Positions 1 through 5,653 of a DNA stretch of 6,207 bases are shown here, piece after piece. The notes beneath the pieces were generated by a model. It saw only the letters and a list, made by a program, of their open reading frames with translations, ran no database searches and was not told the origin of the DNA. This DNA is from Thermoprotei archaeon (GTDB lineage: Archaea; Thermoproteota; Methanomethylicia; Nezhaarchaeales; WYZ-LMO8). The DNA lies in NCBI GenBank assembly GCA_003649565.1, contig QMSF01000061.1, positions 1 through 6,207 of the forward strand. Direction: 5' to 3'. Position numbers and translations under genes: made by a program. Positions within the stretch are counted from its first letter, which is position 1, and the number at the start of each line of letters is the position of its first letter.

Positions 1-371
1 ATGTAACAGCAGTCTACACCGAAATAGTGAGAGAAGACGGAATCTATTACATACCGAACTCAGAGCTAATGAAGCGGCCCTTCATAATGAGGCCTGTCGA
101 TGCAATGTCGAGGCTGGCAATAGCAGTCAAAGTCAAAAGCGATACAGACATAGACCTGGCTGAGCAGCTAATTAAAGATGCCGTAAAGCAATGTAAGGAG
201 CTAGTCATACCACCTGAGCCAGAAGTATACTTGACAGACATAAACAGCCAATACTCAACACTACAAGTAGTCGTCAGAGTAGCTAATCCTCGAAGACTTC
301 CTCAAGCAAGGTCTAGGCTATTAAAAATGATAAGACAAGCCTTCATAAATGCTGGAATACAGCTCTTCTAA
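1..371 (+). CDS. MscS-family mechanosensitive ion channel, C-terminal part (5' partial)
   Basis: The frame is open through the left edge (first full codon at base 3), so the 122 visible residues are the end of a longer membrane protein. The GTG at base 27 is internal, because the family motif begins upstream of it. The visible part reads VTAVYTEIVREDG, then IPNS-ELM, which matches the beta-domain of MscS channels (family pattern: T-x-I/L, D-G, then I-P-N-S). It is followed by an alpha/beta C-terminal cytoplasmic domain with alternating beta strands (AIAVKVKS, LQVVVRVA) and helices, ending in AGIQLF as these proteins often do. MscS channels open under membrane tension to release solutes on hypo-osmotic shock. 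The pore helices would lie outside the window, so the subfamily cannot be told. No clear terminator follows the stop codon. It is not obviously linked in function to the downstream genes and is separated from them by 110 bases. Confidence 0.85.
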   Translation, partial: VTAVYTEIVREDGIYYIPNSELMKRPFIMRPVDAMSRLAIAVKVKSDTDIDLAEQLIKDAVKQCKELVIPPEPEVYLTDINSQYSTLQVVVRVANPRRLPQARSRLLKMIRQAFINAGIQLF

Positions 372-481
372 AACAATGCAAAAAGAATCGCTGCTTCTCA
401 AGGCTTCTATGCAAGACCGATAAGCCTAACAGATTGCATTGCACAATTAAATTCTGAAGGTTATCGGGTAGAGTGCAGATT
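372..481 (+). other. Intergenic gap, probable promoter region of the nrdJ unit
   Basis: This is the only sizeable gap between genes and I see no convincing coding or RNA feature in it. An AT-rich stretch, ACAATTAAATT (442-452), lies about 30 bases before the preferred nrdJ ATG at 482. That spacing would suit an archaeal TATA-like element with a very short or absent leader, but it is a poor match to a consensus and there is no clear BRE. The odd-centred palindrome TGCATTGCA (435-443) sits just upstream of it and could be an operator or chance. No T-run terminator for the upstream gene and no cobalamin riboswitch architecture is visible; the space is too short for one. Confidence 0.3.
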
Positions 482-3400
482 ATGTCAATATCCATAGATA
501 GCGTTAGAAAAAGAGATGGCAGAATAGAGCCCTTTAATCCTCAAAAGATAACAAATGCTATTTTCAAGGCATTAAAGGCGACAGGAGAAGGAGATTACGA
601 GCTAGCTGAGAAGTTAAGCAGCGAAGTTGTTAAAGTCTTAAATCAAAAATTTGCTGGTCAAACTCCTTCTGTTGAAGAAATACAAGACATAGTTGAAGAC
701 ACGCTTATAAGACATGGGTTAGTCAATTCAGCCAAAGCCTACATTCTCTATAGGAGATGGAGAACCAGCATAAGAGAGACAAAGAGGCTTCTTGGCGTAG
801 AAGACGACTTAAAACTCACGATTAATGCCGTTAGAGTACTAGCAAGAAGGTACCTGTTAAGAGATGAGCAAGGCAGGATCATCGAAACGCCAGGACAAAT
901 GTTCATGAGAGTTGCAAAAGCAATAGCTAGAGCAGACTCATTTTACGGTTCAGATCCAAGCAAAGCCGAAAAGCAATTCTTCCAAGTAATGAGAAACCTC
1001 GAATTCCTACCCAATAGCCCAACACTAATGAATGCTGGAACAGAAATAGGCCAATTAGCTGCATGCTTCGTCCTACCAGTTGAAGACTCAATAGAAGGAA
1101 TATTCGATGCTCTAAAGTACATGGCGATAATTCACAAGTCAGGAGGAGGCTGTGTCGCAAAAGGGACTCTCATATACACGACCCTATGCGGTTTAGTGCC
1201 AATAGAAGATTTAGTGGAACGTTTCATACCGTTACAACTAAAGGATGTTGACGACACGATCTCTATCGACATATCTGATAAGAACATCCACGTATTAGCT
1301 TATGAACCATACAAAGGTGCAAACTTCAAGAAAATCCTTAGAGTATGGCGTTATAAAATACCAAGAAAAAATCTGGTAAAGATCACATTTTCAAGTGGAG
1401 CAGTAATCATAACTAGTACGTGGCATCCATTCTTAGTTTTAAATAAAGAAGGCTCAATTGAAAATCGAAGGGCCGACGAACTAAGGCCCGGAGACGTCAT
1501 ACTAATGCCTTCAAGGCCTTTATCGTGGCCTTTCGAGAACTACATCGAGGTAAACAACATAAAAATAACGGAAAGCTTGGCATGGGCGCTGGGCTACTTG
1601 TTGGGTGATGGATCATTAGATAAGAATCGTGTGAGAGCTTTTGATGAAAGTGTTGAGCCGTTGAAGAAGCTTAAGCAAGTCTTAAGCGAAACATTCAATG
1701 ACAACATAGGTTGCATATACATGGAGAAAAGGTATCCGATGTGGATCTATCAGACTTACAATCAGAGAGTTGTGAGTTTTCTCAATTGCCTCCTCAAAAC
1801 CCCTGATGGTGAAGTTAAAGTACCAAGTGAGATTTTTAAATCACCATTAAGCGTTATCTTAGCCTTTCTGGCTGGCATCATAGATTCTGAGGGATACGTA
1901 GACAATGATAGGGTGCGAATAGAAATAGCTATGACCTCATTAAGGCCAATAGAGTTGCTTGCAGCATTGCTCAATGCTATAGGCCTAAGAACTAAGTTGC
2001 AAGTCAGGAAATCCAAGGGAAAATCCAAGAAAGACCTCTATCGCCTCGTCATAGAACCTTCACCAGCATTAGCACATTACTCGGCATTATTGCTAAGACA
2101 TTTAGCAAAAAACAAAAAGAAAAACGCCTTAAGAGCATCGTTAGCTAAGATTAAGCATAAACGCAAAGTCGATTTACACTTTAACGCTTTACGCAACGCT
2201 CTCAATAAACTAAATATCAAAATAGAAAAACTGCATCGAAAAGTCTTAGAGGTTGATGGTGAAAAAATATGGCTTCACAGATGGCTTTGGGGTCATAGCA
2301 TAGACGGGGATAAGCTTGAGAGAACTTTGGGGCTCATAGCTAAGGAGCTATATAAAAGAGGCTTTAATGATGAAGCTAATAGACTAATATGGCTAAGCGA
2401 AGCCGTCTTCAATGTAGTAAAAGTAAAAAGCGTTAAGAAGCTTGAAGGAGAAGATAAGCTGACACTTTACGATTTGACCGTAGAGGATTGTGAAACCTAT
2501 ATAGCTGGCAGTAAAGGGCTCGTTGTAGTACACAATACCGGATTTTCGTTTTCGAGGCTTAGACCTAAAGGGGACATAGTGAAGTCGACGATGGGTGTTG
2601 CGTCAGGCCCAGTCTCATTCATGAAGATATTTGATGTAGCGACCGAAGTCATAAAGCAAGGCGGCAAGAGAAGAGGAGCAAACATGGGGGTCTTAAGAGT
2701 AGATCACCCCGACATCAGGGAGTTCATAACAGTGAAGAGCGATGGAGTAAGCTTAAGAAACTTCAACATCTCAGTTGCAGTTACAGACAAATTCATGCAA
2801 GCAGTGGAGTCAGGAGGCTCAATAGACCTGATAAACCCGAGAACCAAAGAGCCAGTTAAAACGGTAAGCGCTAGAGACCTCTTCGACCTCATAGTCGATA
2901 TGGCGTGGAGAATAGGAGACCCTGGACTTCTCTTTATAGATGAAATCAACAGGAAGAATCCAACGCCAAAGCTAGGCGAAATCGAGGCAACAAACCCATG
3001 CATAACTGGTGAAACTCGAATATTGACGCCACTAGGCTATATAAAAGCCAAAGACCTCTTCGAAGCAGCAAAACAATTAAACATAAAGATGCTTATGGCG
3101 AGCAGAGGCATAAGCGAAGGCGGAGAACCCATAGCCTATGAAATACCCATATTGCTACCACTAAGCGAAAAAGTGGTTTACACGACAGCTCATGGTAAAC
3201 AATTGACACTAAACAATGTGGAGTGCCTTCCAGCCTATATATGGAAGATAGGCAAGAGGAAAATAGTCAAGATCAAGACTAAAGAGGGCTATGAACTAAT
3301 AGCAACCCCCGACCACAAAGTAGCAACAGTCAACGGCTGGAAGAAAATTAAAGAGCTAAAAACTGGCGATAAAATCTTAATAGCCAGGATAGACCTGGAT

Positions 3401-5101
3401 GACTCCTTCGGAGCAATTAGCATAGGCAAAGATTTAGCATTTGCACTTGGATGGCTTATTGGTGATGGCTGCTTAAGCAGCGACAAAGTAATCTTCTACT
3501 TCAATGAATTTGAGCTTGATATTGCAAGCAAAATTATCGACACTCTATCTAGGCGCTTTAATGTAAAAGTGCTCACCAAACGTTATGGCAATACCATCAG
3601 AGTTTATGCTAAAGGTGCTGCCTTTAAGTACTTCAAGCAACTTCTAAACAATAAATGCAAATGCATACCAGAAATAGTCTATAGGCTAAAGCCTAGAGAA
3701 ATCGCGTCATTCCTAAGAGGACTATTTACGGCAGATGGATACGTAGATGTAGATGGTGCAATAAGGCTAACTTCAAAACATGAACACCTCTTAAGAGAAG
3801 TTCAAAATCTACTCCTTCTCTTCGGCATAAAGTCCAAGATCTACAGAAGACCATATGAAAAAATCTTCAAGTATAGAGATAGACATGGAGAGATTAAGCT
3901 TTACATGTCCAAAGGCTACTACGAACTGGTCATTGCGAATTACAGTAGGAAGCTATTTGCTGAGAAAATAGGCTTTGAAGGTTTAAAGAGCCTAAAAATC
4001 AAGATCAAAAAAGCAAAGATTGATTCTCCCTATGTTATCGTGAAGAGCATTGAAGATGCAGGAGAAGACATAGTATATGACTTCACAGTTCCATACTTCA
4101 AATGCTATGTGTCAAACGGCTTTATAAGTCACAATTGCGGTGAAGTCCCATTATTACCATTCGAAGCATGCAATTTAGGTTCGATAAACCTCTCTAAGAT
4201 TGTTAAGAATGGCGACATAGATTGGGATAAACTTAGAGAGCTTGTATGGATAGCAGTTCATTTCCTCGATAACGTCATAGATGTGAACAAGTATCCCTTA
4301 CCACAAATAGAGCGCATGGTTAAACTGAATAGGAAGATAGGCCTCGGCGTCATGGGCTTTGCCGATATGCTGCTTAAACTCGGCATACCCTACGACTCCG
4401 ATGACGCTTTAAATATAGCAGATAAAATTATGGGCTTCATAGCATCTGAAGGCAAAAAAGCCTCTCGAGAATTGGCATTAGAGAGAGGGGTATTCCCAAG
4501 CTTTGAGGAAAGCCATTGGAAGGCTGAAGGCTATGATGCTCTTAGAAATGCGACGGTGACCTCCATAGCACCTACGGGCACCATAAGCATCATAGCGGGG
4601 ACATCAAGCAGCATTGAGCCTATATTCGCTCCAGTCTACGTTAGAAAGGCCCTTGGAGGCATAAACCTCATAGAGGTTAACCCGATATTCGAGAGGGTCA
4701 TAAGAGAAAAGGGGATTTACAGCGGAGATCTTTTAATCAAAGTCGCCAAGACAGGATCTCTAAGAGAAGTACCAGGAGTGCCAGATGACGTTAAGAGGCT
4801 TATGGCAACAGCATTGGATATAGATCCTGAATGGCATGTTAAAATGCAAGCAACATTCCAAAAACATGTCGATAATGCTGTTGCTAAGACCGTAAATCTA
4901 AGATATGAAGCTGGCCTTGAAACGGTCAGAAAGGTGTTCATGCTAGCCTATAAACTGAAGTGCAAAGGCATAACGGTCTATAGATATGGAAGCAAGCCAG
5001 AGCAAGTGCTCTACGTAGGCCTAGGGTCAGGTGAAGAGGCAGATGTTACCTTAGGTATAGAGTACCTCGAACAATGCCCTAAAGGCGTGTGCTTTCTCTA
5101 A
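482..5101 (+). CDS. nrdJ: Adenosylcobalamin-dependent (class II) ribonucleotide reductase NrdJ, precursor with two inteins
   Basis: The enzyme reduces ribonucleotides to deoxyribonucleotides, using a cobalamin-generated thiyl radical. The precursor is 1539 aa; the mature enzyme, after loss of two inteins, is 698 aa (exteins 1-223, 686-839, 1219-1539). An ATP-cone allosteric domain occupies about residues 1-95 (VRKRDGR at 8-14). The catalytic barrel follows: first redox Cys in LAACFVLPVED (C195), SGGG/TGFSF, GGKRRGANMG from 727, the NPCGE loop with the radical Cys (C1219) and second redox Cys (C1230, in EACNLGSINL), and the PTGTIS phosphate-binding loop at 1364-1369. The 11-residue spacing of the last two Cys matches class II enzymes such as Thermotoga NrdJ. 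The tail has a CPKGVC pair (C1532, C1537), likely the shuttle thiols. Class II is supported by family motifs (CKGITVYRYGS) and the downstream cobalamin adenosyltransferase. A GTG at 473 is an alternative start adding three residues; ATG 482 is preferred, though neither has a strong ribosome binding site. Confidence 0.93.
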   Translation: MSISIDSVRKRDGRIEPFNPQKITNAIFKALKATGEGDYELAEKLSSEVVKVLNQKFAGQTPSVEEIQDIVEDTLIRHGLVNSAKAYILYRRWRTSIRETKRLLGVEDDLKLTINAVRVLARRYLLRDEQGRIIETPGQMFMRVAKAIARADSFYGSDPSKAEKQFFQVMRNLEFLPNSPTLMNAGTEIGQLAACFVLPVEDSIEGIFDALKYMAIIHKSGGGCVAKGTLIYTTLCGLVPIEDLVERFIPLQLKDVDDTISIDISDKNIHVLAYEPYKGANFKKILRVWRYKIPRKNLVKITFSSGAVIITSTWHPFLVLNKEGSIENRRADELRPGDVILMPSRPLSWPFENYIEVNNIKITESLAWALGYLLGDGSLDKNRVRAFDESVEPLKKLKQVLSETFNDNIGCIYMEKRYPMWIYQTYNQRVVSFLNCLLKTPDGEVKVPSEIFKSPLSVILAFLAGIIDSEGYVDNDRVRIEIAMTSLRPIELLAALLNAIGLRTKLQVRKSKGKSKKDLYRLVIEPSPALAHYSALLLRHLAKNKKKNALRASLAKIKHKRKVDLHFNALRNALNKLNIKIEKLHRKVLEVDGEKIWLHRWLWGHSIDGDKLERTLGLIAKELYKRGFNDEANRLIWLSEAVFNVVKVKSVKKLEGEDKLTLYDLTVEDCETYIAGSKGLVVVHNTGFSFSRLRPKGDIVKSTMGVASGPVSFMKIFDVATEVIKQGGKRRGANMGVLRVDHPDIREFITVKSDGVSLRNFNISVAVTDKFMQAVESGGSIDLINPRTKEPVKTVSARDLFDLIVDMAWRIGDPGLLFIDEINRKNPTPKLGEIEATNPCITGETRILTPLGYIKAKDLFEAAKQLNIKMLMASRGISEGGEPIAYEIPILLPLSEKVVYTTAHGKQLTLNNVECLPAYIWKIGKRKIVKIKTKEGYELIATPDHKVATVNGWKKIKELKTGDKILIARIDLDDSFGAISIGKDLAFALGWLIGDGCLSSDKVIFYFNEFELDIASKIIDTLSRRFNVKVLTKRYGNTIRVYAKGAAFKYFKQLLNNKCKCIPEIVYRLKPREIASFLRGLFTADGYVDVDGAIRLTSKHEHLLREVQNLLLLFGIKSKIYRRPYEKIFKYRDRHGEIKLYMSKGYYELVIANYSRKLFAEKIGFEGLKSLKIKIKKAKIDSPYVIVKSIEDAGEDIVYDFTVPYFKCYVSNGFISHNCGEVPLLPFEACNLGSINLSKIVKNGDIDWDKLRELVWIAVHFLDNVIDVNKYPLPQIERMVKLNRKIGLGVMGFADMLLKLGIPYDSDDALNIADKIMGFIASEGKKASRELALERGVFPSFEESHWKAEGYDALRNATVTSIAPTGTISIIAGTSSSIEPIFAPVYVRKALGGINLIEVNPIFERVIREKGIYSGDLLIKVAKTGSLREVPGVPDDVKRLMATALDIDPEWHVKMQATFQKHVDNAVAKTVNLRYEAGLETVRKVFMLAYKLKCKGITVYRYGSKPEQVLYVGLGSGEEADVTLGIEYLEQCPKGVCFL
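1151..2536 (+). mobile_element. Intein 1 in NrdJ, 462 aa, class 1 LAGLIDADG homing intein
   Basis: This in-frame protein-splicing element covers precursor residues 224-685. It begins with Cys (block A, CVAKGTLIYT) and ends with VVVHN (block G). The +1 extein residue is Thr686, so extein ligation uses a Thr nucleophile. It sits between SGGG and TGFSFSRLRP, which join perfectly when it is removed. Block B is TSTWHPFLV, with His at intein residue 92 and the spacing placing Ser89 where Thr is usual. LAGLIDADG helices are ALGYLLGDG (precursor 369-377) and LAGIIDSEG (463-471); the acidic residues D and E at the catalytic position are kept. Block F is LYDLTVEDCETYIA. About 190 residues separate the second helix from block F, including a Lys/Arg-rich stretch from residue 543 and a Trp-rich one (WLHRWLWGH from 597), probably an extra DNA-binding module. 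Size and site resemble the P. furiosus RNR intein that encodes PI-PfuI. Splicing and nuclease activity are inferred from intact motifs. Confidence 0.95.
2999..4135 (+). mobile_element. Intein 2 in NrdJ, 379 aa, class 1 LAGLIDADG homing intein
   Basis: The second in-frame intein covers precursor residues 840-1218. It begins with Cys (block A, CITGETRILTPLG) and ends NGFISHN (block G, His-Asn). The +1 extein residue is Cys1219, and the flanks rejoin as NP-CGEVPLLPFEACNLG. Block B is the canonical ATPDHKVA with Thr and His at intein residues 103 and 106. The LAGLIDADG helices are ALGWLIGDG (precursor 988-996) and LRGLFTADG (1078-1086), both with the catalytic Asp. Block F is VYDFTVPYFKCYVSNG. 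Only about 113 residues lie between the second helix and block F, the usual compact arrangement. Size and insertion point resemble the P. furiosus RNR intein encoding PI-PfuII. It differs widely from intein 1 in sequence, so the two are not a recent duplication. Both the splicing and endonuclease functions look intact, but activity is inferred. Confidence 0.95.
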
Positions 5102-5131
5102 TACCTCTATAAGTGGCTTGGGTGTCAATTA

Positions 5132-5653
5132 ATGGAGAGAGGCTTCATTCATCTATATACTGGTGATGGAGAAGGCAAAACACTAACAGCTTTTGGCTTA
5201 GCATTAAGAGCCGTAGGACATGGATACAAGGTCATCATAATACAGTTCATGAAGGGAAGAAAAGACATAGGCGAATACAAGATAAGAGAAAGGCTTCAAC
5301 CAGAATACGAAATCCACCAATTCGGTAGAGAAGAATTCGTAAACCTAGAAAACCCAGAGCCAATAGACTACGAGCTTGCAAGAAAGGCTCTTGAATTCGC
5401 CAAGGAGGCACTGAAGAAGAAGCCTCGAGTTTTAGTCTTAGACGAGATAAACTTAGCTGCAGCCATAGGTCTCGTGAAAATCGAAGATGTACTAGAGCTA
5501 TTGAAGAACGTTCCCGAGGAAACAGTTGTAGTATTAACTGGCCGTAGAGCACCAAAAGAGTTCATCGAGATAGCCGATCTCGTCACGGAAATGAAGGACG
5601 TAAAACACCCTCATAGATATGGTGTTGATGCGAGGAGGGGCATTGAGTATTGA
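5132..5653 (+). CDS. cobO: ATP:cob(I)alamin adenosyltransferase (CobO/CobA/BtuR family)
   Basis: This cytoplasmic enzyme transfers the adenosyl group of ATP to cob(I)alamin or cob(I)yrinate diamide, making adenosylcobalamin. At 173 aa it is the normal family length. It has an N-terminal P-loop, YTGDGEGKT (residues 9-17), then AFGLALRAVGHG, the strand VIIIQFMKG (34-42), the Walker B-like LVLDEINLA (101-109), TGRRAPKEFIEIADLVTEM (136-154) and the typical ending KHPHRYGVDARRGIEY. The P-loop is slightly unusual: the first Lys of the family's GKGKT is Glu14, and the Thr after the GKT is Leu18. The ATG at 5132 is the sensible start, since the family begins within about ten residues of the P-loop; a modest GGGTG (5120-5124) lies 7 bases upstream. 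It starts 30 bases after nrdJ stops and probably shares its transcript, which fits a role supplying the reductase's cofactor. PduO- and EutT-type transferases have unrelated folds and do not fit. Confidence 0.93.
   Translation: MERGFIHLYTGDGEGKTLTAFGLALRAVGHGYKVIIIQFMKGRKDIGEYKIRERLQPEYEIHQFGREEFVNLENPEPIDYELARKALEFAKEALKKKPRVLVLDEINLAAAIGLVKIEDVLELLKNVPEETVVVLTGRRAPKEFIEIADLVTEMKDVKHPHRYGVDARRGIEY
5632..5640 (+). promoter_or_regulatory. Strong ribosome binding site for the PLP enzyme gene, inside the end of cobO
   Basis: GAGGAGGGG contains the core GGAGG (5634-5638), complementary to the 3' end of 16S rRNA, and is the strongest such match I noticed near any start here. It lies 11 bases before the TTG at 5650 but 26 bases before the GTG at 5665, and therefore favours the TTG start and translational coupling to cobO. 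It also encodes part of the conserved ARRG near the CobO C-terminus, so it may be partly coincidental. Confidence 0.5.

Noticed and set aside
27..371. A short independent gene starting at the GTG at base 27
   Set aside because: The frame continues to the left edge and the residues before base 27 (VTAVYTEI) belong to the MscS signature, so this is the end of a larger gene.
372..481. Cobalamin riboswitch upstream of nrdJ
   Set aside because: The gap is 110 bases, no B12-box-like core was seen, and such riboswitches are essentially bacterial.
1151..2536. A group I intron or a homing endonuclease gene inserted at the nucleic-acid level
   Set aside because: The frame is uninterrupted, both ends carry intein splicing motifs (Cys1, His-Asn, +1 Thr), and the extein rejoins exactly at protein level.
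1151..4135. The two inteins as a recent tandem duplication
   Set aside because: Outside shared block motifs their sequences differ widely and they occupy distinct, separately known insertion sites.
473..5101. GTG at 473 as the start of nrdJ
   Set aside because: It adds only three residues, is a weaker start codon and has no better ribosome binding site than ATG 482. It cannot be excluded.
482..5101. Class I (NrdA) reductase
   Set aside because: The protein has class II family motifs and spacing, no NrdB is visible, and a cobalamin adenosyltransferase follows directly.
5102..5131. Terminator between nrdJ and cobO
   Set aside because: The 30-base gap has no T-run or hairpin, consistent with read-through.
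927..5586. Minus-strand open frames of 62-102 codons opposite nrdJ and cobO
   Set aside because: They lie entirely opposite well-supported genes, show no recognisable domains and have the low-complexity Ser/Leu-rich look of antisense shadows.
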